Source: Pseudopedobacter saltans DSM 12145
GTDB lineage: Bacteria; Bacteroidota; Bacteroidia; Sphingobacteriales; Sphingobacteriaceae
DNA: 64,000 bases
Direction of reading: 5' to 3'
NCBI RefSeq assembly: GCF_000190735.1
Contig: NC_015177.1
Location: 62,001 to 126,000, forward strand
Within the stretch, counting starts at the first letter, position 1; each line of letters begins with the position of its first letter. A model generated the notes under the pieces. It was not told where the DNA came from. It was given only the letters and a program-made list of their open reading frames with translations, and ran no database searches. This document shows, piece after piece, positions 34,738 to 45,500 of this stretch. The position numbers and the translations under genes were made by a program.

Positions 34738-37700
34738 ATGTATAAAAAATACACTGCTTTATGCAAGGCTTCTTGCATACCTATTAAATTTTTTCGTATA
34801 ATGAAACTCAGTATTGTATTACTGTTAACAGCTTTCATGCAAATAGCAGGGGCCGCCAGTTTTGCCCAAAAGCTCACGCTGACTAAGCAGAACGCATCCT
34901 TGAAAAATGTATTGAAAGATCTTGAAGCTAAGACCGGCTACAATTTTATTTATAATACTACCATGCTTGAAGGGACAAATTTGGTCTCTTTCAATTTAAA
35001 AGAAGCGACACTGGAGCAGGTCTTAGATAAGGCGTTGGAAAACCAGTCCTTAAGTTATACTATTAATGGAAATACAGTAGTAATAATAAGGAAAACATTT
35101 ACCGAACAGCCTAAAAAGCCAATAATCATCAAAGGAAAAGTAGTTGATAAGAATAACGAACCGCTTCCGGGCGTAGGTGTGAAAATAAAAAATACCAATG
35201 TGATGGAAGTGACTAATGTTAATGGAGAATATTCTATCAGAGTCACCGATCCGAAATCGATATTGGTATTTAGTTTTATTGGTTTTCAATCAAAAGAAGT
35301 AATCGTTGGGCAACAGACCAGCATTAATATAACATTAAATGAGGACGTAAAGGCGCTAAGCGAGGTTGTTGTAACCGCTTTGGGTATTCAAAGAGAAGAG
35401 AAATCTTTGGGATATGCTGTTACACAGGTAAAAGGTGAAGATTTAATGGATGCAGTATCCAATAACTGGACTGATGCTTTAAGTGGAAAAGTTGCGGGGC
35501 TAAATATGATAAAATCTGGTGGTGGACCTGCTGGATCTAATAAAATTATATTAAGGGGTGAAAGTTCACTAAGTGGAGATAATTCTGCGTTGATTGTGGT
35601 TGATGGTGTGGTAGTTAGTTCAAAAATATCCGAACCAAACGGATCTTATTTAGGAAGTGAAAACCCCATCGATCATGGTAATGGTATTAGTGATCTAAAT
35701 CCGGAAGATATAGAAAGTGTGACGGTTTTGAAGGGGCCTGGAGCTGCGGCGTTATATGGTTCCAGAGGTTCCAATGGTGCAATTATTATTACTACAAAAT
35801 CTGGTAAGCCTAGCCAGAAGGGATTAGGAATTTCATTTAATTCTAATTCTACTTTTGGTACAATTAATAGATGGCCCGACTTTCAGTATGAATATGGTCA
35901 GGGTGCTGTAGGTTCTGATCAATATTATTCCTGGGGAAAAACAGATGATGGTGCCAATACCAAAAATACGGGTGCTGCCTGGGGACCAAAATTTGATGGA
36001 CAGGAATATTTTCAATGGGATCCTAATTTATTAGGTGCCGGTTTGGAAAGAACACCATGGGTACCCTATAAAAACAATAGAAAAGACTTTTTCGAGGTAT
36101 CGCAAACTTATACAAACAGTTTGTCTGTAAGCGGAGGAAATGCAAAAACAACTGCTCGTTTAAACTTTACTAATTTAAAAAACGAATGGATTGTTCCAAA
36201 TACAGGATATAATAGAAATACAATTGCATTAAATGTTACTCAAAAAGTAAACGATAAATTAGATATCTCCACGAAGATTAGTTACAATAATAAATATTCT
36301 GACAACTTACCTTCAACAGGTTATAATAACCAAACGGTTATGTATAATATTATTGCGCTGGTACCTAATGCAGATATTAATTGGTATAAGCGATGGTGGA
36401 TACCTGGACAAGAGGGGTTAAAGCAAATTAGGATGTTCAGTAATGGTTTAGATAATATTTATCTATCCGTTAATGAAATGTTGAATGGCTCTAACAGAGA
36501 TCAATTAATTGGTACTATCAGTGCGAATTATGAGTTTACAAAAAACCTAAATCTAATGGTTAGAGCATCAATGGATTGGTCGGGCGAATCTCGCTCTCAG
36601 AAAAAGCCTAAAGATTCTGCCAGATTTCCTGAGGGAATGTTCCGTACCCAGGATATCAATATGAAAGAGACTAATGCAGATTTTTTGTTAAGATATAAAC
36701 ATAAAATTAGTGAAGATTTCGAAGCCAATTATTCTTTTGGAGGATCTTCGATGTTAAATTCCTATAAAATGATTTCTTTATCGGCTGATCGTTTGAGATA
36801 TCCGGGGATTTATACATTTGCTAACAGACAAGATAGGGTAGTTGCTTCATCTAGAACACAAGAGTATGCTGTAAATAGTTTTTACGGTATGGCACAATTT
36901 GCCTACAAAAACTTCTTGTATCTGGATATTACCGGACGTAATGACTGGGCCTCTACTTTAGCAACCAAGTATTCTACAGAAAATACTCCTTTTTTCTATC
37001 CATCGGTTAACTTAAGTGGTATTATTTCTGATATCGCTACTTTACCTTCTTCAATTTCTTTCTGGAAATTAAGAGCCTCCTGGGCAAATGTAGGCGGTGG
37101 CGGTGTTACCCCATATCAAACCGGATATAATTACGTTGCCAAAGAAGAGTATTCTGCAGGAATGGCAAACCCAACATTTATTGCCAATCCTAATTTAAAG
37201 AATGAACTTTCTGCATCTATAGAGTTTGGAACAGACATTCGTTTTTTCAAAGGCAGATTAGGTTTAGATGCTACCTATTATAAGAGTAACATCAATAACC
37301 AAATTCTAAGGGTTCCTGTAGATAGAGCCACGGGCTATAGCTATACGATGATGAATTCTGGTTTGGTACAGAATAAAGGAGTTGAAATCCAATTGAATGG
37401 AACACCAATGAAGCCGAAAAAAGGTATTACCTGGGACGTTTCGGCAAACTTTGCAGCTAATAGAAATACTATTGTGTCTTTAGCGGATAGTGTGACTACA
37501 TACTTAATGCAAAGTGGTCCGCGTGGAACCATGGAAGCCAGGGTAGGCGGTAGAATGGGGGATCTATATGGATTGGGCTATAGAAGAAATGAAGAAGGAA
37601 AAATCATTTATAATGATCAGGGATATCCTACTTTGACGGAAGAAGTGATTTATTTAGGAAAAGCAACTCCAGATTTTACCTGGGGTATCACCAATAGCTT

Positions 37701-38205
37701 TAAATACAAGCAATTTAGATTCAAGGTATTGGTAGATGGCCAATACGGTGCTGTAGCTTATTCTCATACTCATGCCGCCGCTTCTATTGCCGGTAAATTA
37801 ACAAACAGCCTACCTGGTAGATATAACGGAATTATAGGGGACGGAGTGCAAAGAAATCCAGATGGAACATATAGACCAAATGATGTTGTTGCACAGCAGA
37901 TAGGGACCTATTATAACGAGCATTTTAAAAGCGACAACGTAGAAGCAAATACTTTCAGTACAGACTTTATTAAGCTACGAGAAGCAAGATTGGATTATAC
38001 ACTTTCTCCAAAACTAGTAAAGAAACTTAAGTTGCAACGGGCAACGGTAGGTATTTATGGGAGAGATCTGTTTGTGTGGAGCGATTGGCCAGCTTACGAT
38101 CCAGAGTTTGGAACATTAGGAGGTAGTGATATCCAAAGAGGTTTTGAGGTAGCACAGTTCCCTTCTACCAGAAATTTTGGTGTAAACGTTTCATTTAGTT
38201 TTTAA
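34738..38205 (+). CDS. SusC/RagA TonB-dependent transporter with STN signalling domain
   Basis: 1155 aa from ATG 34738 (MYKKYTALCKASCIPIKFF), the usual N-terminus of STN-type Bacteroidota SusC proteins. Signal segment ending GAASFAQ; STN domain (about 45-100: LTLTKQNASLKNVLKDLEAK, then KTGYNFIYNTTMLEG); CarboxypepD_reg-like domain (IIIKGKVVDKNNEPLPGVGV); plug with ALSEVVVTALGIQREEKSLG and GPGAAALYGSRGSNGAIIIT; barrel to the terminal Phe (NFGVNVSFSF). The STN domain signals occupancy to FecR, so this PUL is sigma/anti-sigma controlled, unlike the locus at 15-28 kb. Substrate inferred from neighbours: a phosphate-containing glycan. Confidence 0.95.
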   Translation: MYKKYTALCKASCIPIKFFRIMKLSIVLLLTAFMQIAGAASFAQKLTLTKQNASLKNVLKDLEAKTGYNFIYNTTMLEGTNLVSFNLKEATLEQVLDKALENQSLSYTINGNTVVIIRKTFTEQPKKPIIIKGKVVDKNNEPLPGVGVKIKNTNVMEVTNVNGEYSIRVTDPKSILVFSFIGFQSKEVIVGQQTSINITLNEDVKALSEVVVTALGIQREEKSLGYAVTQVKGEDLMDAVSNNWTDALSGKVAGLNMIKSGGGPAGSNKIILRGESSLSGDNSALIVVDGVVVSSKISEPNGSYLGSENPIDHGNGISDLNPEDIESVTVLKGPGAAALYGSRGSNGAIIITTKSGKPSQKGLGISFNSNSTFGTINRWPDFQYEYGQGAVGSDQYYSWGKTDDGANTKNTGAAWGPKFDGQEYFQWDPNLLGAGLERTPWVPYKNNRKDFFEVSQTYTNSLSVSGGNAKTTARLNFTNLKNEWIVPNTGYNRNTIALNVTQKVNDKLDISTKISYNNKYSDNLPSTGYNNQTVMYNIIALVPNADINWYKRWWIPGQEGLKQIRMFSNGLDNIYLSVNEMLNGSNRDQLIGTISANYEFTKNLNLMVRASMDWSGESRSQKKPKDSARFPEGMFRTQDINMKETNADFLLRYKHKISEDFEANYSFGGSSMLNSYKMISLSADRLRYPGIYTFANRQDRVVASSRTQEYAVNSFYGMAQFAYKNFLYLDITGRNDWASTLATKYSTENTPFFYPSVNLSGIISDIATLPSSISFWKLRASWANVGGGGVTPYQTGYNYVAKEEYSAGMANPTFIANPNLKNELSASIEFGTDIRFFKGRLGLDATYYKSNINNQILRVPVDRATGYSYTMMNSGLVQNKGVEIQLNGTPMKPKKGITWDVSANFAANRNTIVSLADSVTTYLMQSGPRGTMEARVGGRMGDLYGLGYRRNEEGKIIYNDQGYPTLTEEVIYLGKATPDFTWGITNSFKYKQFRFKVLVDGQYGAVAYSHTHAAASIAGKLTNSLPGRYNGIIGDGVQRNPDGTYRPNDVVAQQIGTYYNEHFKSDNVEANTFSTDFIKLREARLDYTLSPKLVKKLKLQRATVGIYGRDLFVWSDWPAYDPEFGTLGGSDIQRGFEVAQFPSTRNFGVNVSFSF

Positions 38206-38218
38206 GGAGGATATAGAA

Positions 38219-39649
38219 ATGAAAAAAATTATAGCAGCTTTATTGATTACCGGAAGCTTGGTTTCTTGTACCAAAGATTTTAGTAAGTTAAATACAAGTA
38301 AAGATGGAGCAGAATATACTACTCCGGAAACTTTATTGGGGCCTGCAATTCATGATGTTATCAAAAGGAATCTTAACAGATGTTTAAGACTTACGCATGA
38401 GTTGATGCAGGTTCACGTAACATTATCAGATTCCGATGAAATTCACAGATATGTAATAAGACCTCAAGAGTCAGATTATATGTGGAACAATTGGTATTTA
38501 CAGTTAACTAATATCAGAGATATTTACGAAGGAGGAGATGTTATTAACAGTAATGCGTTTATGGGAATATCGCTAATTCTGGATTCTTGGGTATATTCTC
38601 TGATTACTGATGTTTATGGAGATGTTCCATATTTTAATGCCAATAAAGGGAGAGAGGGAATATTACAACCGAAGTTCGATCGCCAGAAGGATATCTACGA
38701 AGATTTATTTAGAAAGTTGGAACAAGCAAATGAGTTGCTGAAGAATGCTTCTTTAACAGATACAGAGAAATCTCTTGATCCATTATATAAAGGTGATTTA
38801 GTGAAGTGGAGGAAATTTGGTAACAGTCTTTATTTAAGACTGCTTTTAAGAGTTTCTGGAACGGGCGAGCTAAATGCTACAGATAAGATATTGGAAATTG
38901 TAGAAACCCAAAAGGCTAATTATCCAATTTTTACGAGTAATAACGATTCTGCAATATTAAAATTTGAATCTAGTGCACCGTATCTGTCAGAGTTTCACGA
39001 ATACAGAGATATAGATTTCAGAACAAATAGTAGTTATGGAAGTTTCTTTATTGATAATCTAAATAATTGGGGTGACCCTAGGCTGGAAAGATGGGCATCA
39101 AAAAAAGATGGAATATTTGAAGGCATTCCCAGTGGATATCCAGTTGGGCAAATTCCTGCACCTCAATCTCAGTATTTAGCGACATTAAAATCCGAACCTT
39201 TATTAGGGAATATTATCAATTACGGAGAATTAAAACTTATTCTGGCAGAATGCGCATTAAAAGGTTATATCCCGGGCAGCGCAGAAACGTATTATAAAGA
39301 TGGCGTAACTGCAGCTATTACCATGTGGGGCGGCACTGTACCTAGCAATTACTTTTTAACTACTTCGGCAACATGGGACGAGACAACATCTTTGTCTCGT
39401 AAGTTAGAAAAAATTATTACTCAGAAATATTACACTTTATTCTTTACAGACTTCCAATCTTGGATAGAGTTAAGACGTACAGGATTCCCAGTTTTACCAA
39501 AAGGGCAAGGTTTGCAAAATGACGGTATTATGCCTACAAGACTAAAATATCCAGTTAACGTTCAAACATTAAACAGGGAAAATTATAAAGAGGCAGTTGC
39601 CAACATGGGAGGTGACGATTTGAAAACTAAAGTTTGGTGGAATAAATAA
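38219..39649 (+). CDS. SusD/RagB-like lipoprotein (second PUL)
   Basis: 476 aa, lipobox GSLVSC with Cys17 followed by TKDFSKLNTS, as in the SusD-like_2 (SusD/RagB) group. Helical TPR-like core with MGISLILDSWVYSLITDVYGDVPY, YEDLFRKLEQANELLK, WRKFGNSLYLRLLLRVSG and the C-terminal ITQKYYTLFFTDFQSWIELRRTGFP, hallmarks of the family. Begins 13 bases after SusC behind a good AAGGAGG ribosome site. Surface lid for the second transporter. Confidence 0.92.
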   Translation: MKKIIAALLITGSLVSCTKDFSKLNTSKDGAEYTTPETLLGPAIHDVIKRNLNRCLRLTHELMQVHVTLSDSDEIHRYVIRPQESDYMWNNWYLQLTNIRDIYEGGDVINSNAFMGISLILDSWVYSLITDVYGDVPYFNANKGREGILQPKFDRQKDIYEDLFRKLEQANELLKNASLTDTEKSLDPLYKGDLVKWRKFGNSLYLRLLLRVSGTGELNATDKILEIVETQKANYPIFTSNNDSAILKFESSAPYLSEFHEYRDIDFRTNSSYGSFFIDNLNNWGDPRLERWASKKDGIFEGIPSGYPVGQIPAPQSQYLATLKSEPLLGNIINYGELKLILAECALKGYIPGSAETYYKDGVTAAITMWGGTVPSNYFLTTSATWDETTSLSRKLEKIITQKYYTLFFTDFQSWIELRRTGFPVLPKGQGLQNDGIMPTRLKYPVNVQTLNRENYKEAVANMGGDDLKTKVWWNK

Positions 39650-39658
39650 GAAATAAAG

Positions 39659-40963
39659 ATGAAAATATATCTAAAGAATTTTTTTGTTTACCTGGCTGGA
39701 TTAATCGTATTGGCATCGTGTTCTAAAAATGAATATGAGTCTGGAGGTACGGTAAGTACAGTGATGAGTATTACTAAAATAAAAAGTCTTCATAACGGAG
39801 ATGACGTATTAATCAATAAAGAAAATTTTGAGGGCGCTTATCAAGTCTCTGGTGTAGTCATTTCAGATCGAAATAATGGAAATATTGCACCCAATGAAAT
39901 TGTTGTTCAAAACTCCTCAAGAGGAACTACGTCTGGACTAATATTTAGTTTTAATGATAATAATGTGGATGTCAATTTGGGGGACTCAATTAAAATTGAT
40001 ATACATGGAACTGTTTTGGCCCGAAAAAATGGAGCATTAAAAGTTAGTGGAGAAAACTTTACTTTTTCTAAGATCACAAAGGTTTCTTCTAACAATATAG
40101 TAAAACCCAGGCTGGTAACTTTAATCGACTTATATTCTAACTTTTTTGGTTACGAAAGTACTTTGGTTCAGCTTAATAGTATGAGCTTTGATAATGTGGC
40201 AAATGGTCAGGTTTATAATGGAGAAGCGAAATTTCATACAGAAAGTGCAAGTGCCATTTATTTGACTACGCTACCAACAGCAAGCTTTGCCCAAAAAGCA
40301 TTGCCTTTATTAGCAGATTTTGTAGGCATAGCCACCTATTATGACGCGAATTCAAACAACTTCAACAGAGCAAAGACTTTGTTGAGAATGAGAAATGAAG
40401 AGGATACTTTTAACGAAACAGGGGCGATCTATGCAAATTTTCCAGAAACTTTCGAAAGTGTACCAGCTTCTCAAAAAGCGGACTACTTAATGCCCGCAAT
40501 TGACGATAAAGTAACATTTGGTTCAGGTACTTGGAGATTATATCAGGCAGTAATCGGAAACACACCTAGTTATGACAGATTTAATCCATTAAATGGTCTT
40601 CAAGCTATTCGTTTAAAAGATAAATTAAATGGGTCTGCATATTTAGAAATGAATTTCGATTTAACACATGGTGCCTCTAAAATTGAAATTATACATGCTA
40701 TTTACGGTTTGTATTCAAGTGATCCAAAAGTTGCTTCGGCATGGAACCTGGAATATTCTCAGGATCAGGGTGCAACCTGGACGAAACTGGGTAATACTGT
40801 TGCAGAAACTAATACAAAAAATCCTTCAATAGTAACTTTTAATGTAAATATTAAAGGAAAGGTACGTTTTAGAATTAATAAGCTAGGATACGATGGTTAT
40901 CCAAATGGGCAAACGGGTATGCTAAATATCGATGATTTTACAGTTTATCAAAATATTGATTAA
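39659..40963 (+). CDS. DUF5689-type surface lipoprotein
   Basis: 434 aa, lipobox LIVLASC with Cys21. The N-terminal OB-like domain (about 40-240) has YQVSGVVISDRNNGNIAPNE, IVVQNSSRGTTSGLIFSF, VNLGDSIKIDIHGTVL and GALKVSGENF, the pattern of DUF5689. The C-terminal half (about 260-434, FPETFESVPASQKADYLMPA ... MLNIDDFTVYQNI) is a jelly-roll of the cleaved-adhesin or carbohydrate-binding type. In PULs this architecture is a surface glycan-binding protein; role inferred. Nine bases after SusD. Confidence 0.72.
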   Translation: MKIYLKNFFVYLAGLIVLASCSKNEYESGGTVSTVMSITKIKSLHNGDDVLINKENFEGAYQVSGVVISDRNNGNIAPNEIVVQNSSRGTTSGLIFSFNDNNVDVNLGDSIKIDIHGTVLARKNGALKVSGENFTFSKITKVSSNNIVKPRLVTLIDLYSNFFGYESTLVQLNSMSFDNVANGQVYNGEAKFHTESASAIYLTTLPTASFAQKALPLLADFVGIATYYDANSNNFNRAKTLLRMRNEEDTFNETGAIYANFPETFESVPASQKADYLMPAIDDKVTFGSGTWRLYQAVIGNTPSYDRFNPLNGLQAIRLKDKLNGSAYLEMNFDLTHGASKIEIIHAIYGLYSSDPKVASAWNLEYSQDQGATWTKLGNTVAETNTKNPSIVTFNVNIKGKVRFRINKLGYDGYPNGQTGMLNIDDFTVYQNID

Positions 40964-40979
40964 TTCTCAATCTAAGGAA

Positions 40980-42407
40980 ATGAAAAAGATTTTAATAATA
41001 TGTACAGTTTTAACTGTTTTGTTTACAGCATGTAAAGAAGACAATGGTAATTCTGTTCCACAATCTAAGAGTCCTTTAATCACTCAGATATCTCCTACCG
41101 TCGGACTGGAAAATAGTATTTTGACTATAAAGGGAAAAAGGTTTTCTCCGGCTCCTGCAGAAAATATAGTAAAATTTTCAGGTGTCAGAGGAGAGGTTTT
41201 AACGGCTAGCGATACTTTGTTAACTGTACTTGTTCCAGCAGGTGGAAGTACGGGGGTACTTACTATAACGGTAAAGAATTCAACAGCAAATGGCCCGGCT
41301 TTTACATACGGAATGCCTTCTGCTGATGTTGATGAAAATGGAAATGAAATAGAGTACACTTATTTAACTTCAACTTATGCAGGTGCAAACGTGGCAGGGA
41401 ATGTTTTGGGGACACTTGCGGAAGCTAGGTTTATGCTGCCAAACGGTGTGTCTTTTGATCCAACTACAGGAGACTTAATCGTTGCGGATAGAACTGCGCA
41501 AGCAATAAAAAGAATTTCAAAAGCAGGAATAGTAACTAAGATTGCTGGTACCGGTACAGCGGGAAGAGTAGATGGCGATATTTCTATTGCATCTTTTAAT
41601 AATCCGTATAAAACTGCTGTAGATAAATACGGTAATATTTATGTTGCAGATAATGGAAACCATAGAATTCGTAAAATTGATTTGTCAACTAATACGGTTT
41701 CTACTATAGCCGGAGGAGCAGGGGCGGCAACCTCGGGATATACCGATGGTATCGGAGCAAATGGACTTTTAAATACACCAACGGGTTTGGCAGTAGATGA
41801 TGATTTAAATGTTTATGTAGCTGATGCAGCAAACCATGCAGTTAGAAAAATTACTCCAGATGGCAGAGTTTCCACCTTAGCGGGAAATGGAATAGCAGGT
41901 ATAGCAGATGGTATCTGGCCTAATGTTACAGTTAACCGACCAACTGCTGTTTGTATGGGAAAGGATGGTTTTCTATATTCTGCAGATAGGTATGGTCAGC
42001 GTATTAGAAAAATTGATGTTCGTACAGGAAAAACCGTTACCATAGCTGGTTCTGGAGGTAATGCTGCGGGAACTGGGGGCCATGTTGATGGAGAAGTGTT
42101 AAAAGCAAGATTTAATAATATCTGGGGAATGGATATCGATAAAGATGGTACTATTTATGTTTCTGAGCTGGAAGGAACTGCCGGTAAATCTCATACCATC
42201 AGAATGATAAAAAACGGTCAGGTATCAACAATAGGTGGGCCGGATGCTTTTGATAATAATGGATATGTTAATGGATTGCCTGGCATATCAAGGTTTTATA
42301 ATCCAACCGATGTTGCTGTCGACGAAGAAGGTAATGTATTCATAGCCGACATGAACAATTACGTGATAAGAAAAATCGTTAAAATAAAAAAAGACACATC
42401 TAATTAA
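40980..42407 (+). CDS. IPT/TIG and NHL-repeat surface lipoprotein
   Basis: 475 aa from ATG 40980, preceded by AAGGA; a longer reading from 40932 overlaps the upstream gene and lacks signal character. Lipobox VLFTAC with Cys18. IPT/TIG Ig-like domain (about 30-110: PLITQISPTVGLENSILTIK) followed by about five NHL beta-propeller blades, each with a form of LxxPxGVAVDxxGNxYVADxxNHxIRKI (e.g. NIYVADNGNHRIRKIDLSTN, NVYVADAANHAVRKITPDGR). Likely a surface-exposed binding propeller of the PUL. Transcript then meets a strong terminator. Confidence 0.85.
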   Translation: MKKILIICTVLTVLFTACKEDNGNSVPQSKSPLITQISPTVGLENSILTIKGKRFSPAPAENIVKFSGVRGEVLTASDTLLTVLVPAGGSTGVLTITVKNSTANGPAFTYGMPSADVDENGNEIEYTYLTSTYAGANVAGNVLGTLAEARFMLPNGVSFDPTTGDLIVADRTAQAIKRISKAGIVTKIAGTGTAGRVDGDISIASFNNPYKTAVDKYGNIYVADNGNHRIRKIDLSTNTVSTIAGGAGAATSGYTDGIGANGLLNTPTGLAVDDDLNVYVADAANHAVRKITPDGRVSTLAGNGIAGIADGIWPNVTVNRPTAVCMGKDGFLYSADRYGQRIRKIDVRTGKTVTIAGSGGNAAGTGGHVDGEVLKARFNNIWGMDIDKDGTIYVSELEGTAGKSHTIRMIKNGQVSTIGGPDAFDNNGYVNGLPGISRFYNPTDVAVDEEGNVFIADMNNYVIRKIVKIKKDTSN

Positions 42408-42413
42408 AAACTG

Positions 42414-42444
42414 CAATAAGAGAGGTTATGAGCCTCTCTTATTG
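42414..42444 (+). terminator. Terminator after the susCD lipoprotein operon
   Basis: Perfect 12-bp stem CAATAAGAGAGG / CCTCTCTTATTG with 7-base loop, bounded by A and T runs. It separates the transporter operon from the enzyme operon. Confidence 0.85.
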
Positions 42445-42459
42445 TTTGCATTAAATGCA

Positions 42460-42472
42460 GATTTTAAGGGAA
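42460..42472 (+). promoter_or_regulatory. 13-mer shared by two upstream regions of the second PUL (copy 2)
   Basis: GATTTTAAGGGAA, identical to 34696-34708, inside a small hairpin (CAGATT/AATCTG) and next to the palindrome TGCATTAAATGCA, 54 bases before the PLD-like gene. Candidate shared promoter or operator. Confidence 0.3.
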
Positions 42473-42526
42473 TCTGTATTTAGAATAAACTAATCAATTT
42501 ATTATTCATTCATAAGCTGGACCATT

Positions 42527-45500
42527 ATGAAAAAAACTCTACAAACATGTTTTTACATGTTCTTGGTAGTACTGTGTGCCGTTTTTACGTCTGTAACCGT
42601 ACAAGCTCAAGAACAAATACTGCTGGGATGGCAGTTCAGAACTTCTGCTCTTGGAGGAACCACTGTATCAGGGGACTCTTTAACTTATACCTCAACAAAT
42701 CATGCTTCTGGTATAAAAAGTTCTGTTTTAAGCCGTGGTGCCGGTTTTAAAGAGTATAACTACGCGAATTCGTTTGCATGTACAACAAAAGTAATTTTAG
42801 ATACTTATCAGACTTCTCTTGCTCAAAATGGGTATATAGAATTTACATTCCAACCAAAAGATGATTTTGCTAGTTCCTTATCTACGCTAAAAGCTAAACT
42901 TAGAAGGTCTACAAACGGGGGTGATGCTACTTGGTATAGGTGGCGATATAGTATTAACGGTGGCGATTTTAAAGATTTATCTGAAGATAGGTCATTTACA
43001 GCAGATAATCAAGGTGTAATCCAAAGTCCGGTCGATTTAACTGGGAAAGAAGATTTACAATTAATTGCGGCAAATTCTATAGTTAAATTTAGATTATATG
43101 TTTGGGGGTATACTGTTGGTGTTGGTACAGGTGTTTTTGCGGTAGGTCGCTCATCAAATAATACTGATTACGGAATAACCATCGAGGGAAAGGTATATGA
43201 TTATAATCAAGTAATTAACTCCACTATTCAACAAGCTTATTTTACAGATCAAAAGAAGATAGCTAAGGGAGAAGCATCCGAAGTAATTATTAATAAGTTA
43301 ATATACAACATTAATCAAACACCGGCAGGAGAAGATATTCATATGAGTATTTATATGATTAGTCATCAGGGTGTTTTAAATGCATTAAAAGTTGCGGAAC
43401 AAAGAGGGGTTAATTTGCATATGATAGTAGATATGAGTCGTTCTGATAGCCAAGTGGCTAATGCGACCAGTTTGCCCTGGTTACAAGCTAATCTGCCTGA
43501 TTCTGAAATTATAACTTGTGTAAATGATGTAAGCTCCAATGCGATCAATCATCATAAATTTGTATTGTTTTCCAAAGTTCTAACTCAAGAGGGGGTTTTA
43601 AGTAATGTCACATTTCAAACTTCAAATAACTTCACGGTATCAGATACGAAAAAAATACAAGATGCTTTAATGTTTAATAGTTCAGGTATTTATCAGGCAT
43701 TTTTGAGAAACTGGAATACCATTAAAACCTATGCTACATCGGGGATGTCTAGCGGTTTTGTTTACAATACTTTTAATGAAAATGATGTTAAACTGGCTTT
43801 CTTCCCTAAGAGAGGCACTGGAGTGAATACCAATGAAGATGATGTTGTTGAAAGCTTAAATGCAATAAGCAACGTTTCGGCTTCAAAAATCAGAATTGCA
43901 ATGTCCGATTGGTCAGATTCGAGACCCGCAATAATAGATAAATTGATTCAACTTAGAAATCAGGGAGCTAATATAGAAGTATTTGCGAAGGATGCTGCAG
44001 GAACACAAACAAAAGTAAAATTACGTCAACTGCAAGCATTGGGTGCCACTGTGAGGATATTTAATTTAGAGGAGGGAGCCGCCGCTAAATTAAATATTCA
44101 TGCAAAAATGATGTTGATAGAGGGAGATTGGAATGGTAAAATAAATGCAAAAGTAATTATAACGGGATCCCATAACTATACAGATGGGGCATTGAAAACC
44201 AATAATGAGGTTTTGGTTACTTTAACTAATTCGACTCTGTTCTCAGAATATAGTCAGTATTTCGAGGAAATAAAGAAAATTGTACCGGTAGTACCTGTAT
44301 TTCAGTTAGACTTAAAGAGTATCGATTTAACTTCTGGAAACAATAGTAATGTAGCGACATTTAATTCAACTGCAAGTGTTGGTGGAGTTGTGAATGCCTT
44401 TGTTTCACGAGGAGCCGGGTTGAAAGGAAATACGGGTTTGCCTGAGGGCTATAGTAGTTCGCATCAATATGTTTATACAGCTGAAACCAAATCTACTTTC
44501 GCTAATGCATTCGACAGGGATGAATATTTGCAGATTCAGTTTGAAACAAAAAATGCGGTAAAATCTTCTTTAAATAGGATAGAGTGGATAATCAGAAAGT
44601 CAGCTGCAACTGCTGCGACACATTATCGTTGGTATTATAGTATTAATAGTGCAGAGAAAAGTGATTTCAAACCTATTAATGCCGTAGATCAGGCTTTTGT
44701 TCACGATGCTACAGCTGCTGTTCAACCCGAAATTAATCTAAGTGAAATACCAGAATTACAAAGTATAGGTTCAAATACTAAAATCTATTTTAGGCTTTAT
44801 ATAATAGGAGGAATTAATACATCCAGTACATTTGCGTTTAGAAACTTAAACGGAATTCCAGGATTTAATCTGTTTGGAGATGTGGATAACGATTTAACAG
44901 AGAGTTTATTAGGATGGGGTTTGTCTACTTCAAACAATGGATCAAGGGCAGAAGGAAACGAAGTTGCTATTACTTCAAATATAACACACGCTAATATAAA
45001 GCCATCCAGTTTAAAAAGAGGATCTGGTTTAAATGCAAATCCTGAATATAACGTCACTCTTCAAAGAGGGTTTACGGCAGTATCTTCTAATGTTGTTACA
45101 ACTTTAGAAGAAGCAGAAAACTATGGTAACTATTTTACTTTCGACATTAGTCCAAAAGCGAATGTAGCTTTATCATTAAAAGCCTTACATGCAAACCTAC
45201 GTAGGTCATCTGCAGGAGGGAACAAATACTTATGGCGATACAAAATAAATGATGGTGAGTTTGTAGACCTTACCAGTGAAGTTACATTTACCAGCACTAA
45301 TACCAATGGCGTTTATCAACCTGTAGTAGATTTAGCTGGGATCACCGCACTTCAGAATGTTAAAGCAGATTCGATAGTTTTTAGGTTATACGTATGGGGA
45401 TTTAATACAGCAAATTCGGGAACATTTGCAATAGGCCGTTCTGCAGATAGTTATGATCTTGCGCTGCAAATACAAGGTACTTCAACAATAACAAATCCAC

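Noticed and set aside
40932-40979. Longer start for the IPT/NHL lipoprotein
   Set aside because: Overlaps the preceding gene and has no signal sequence; the ATG at 40980 has a ribosome site and a lipobox.
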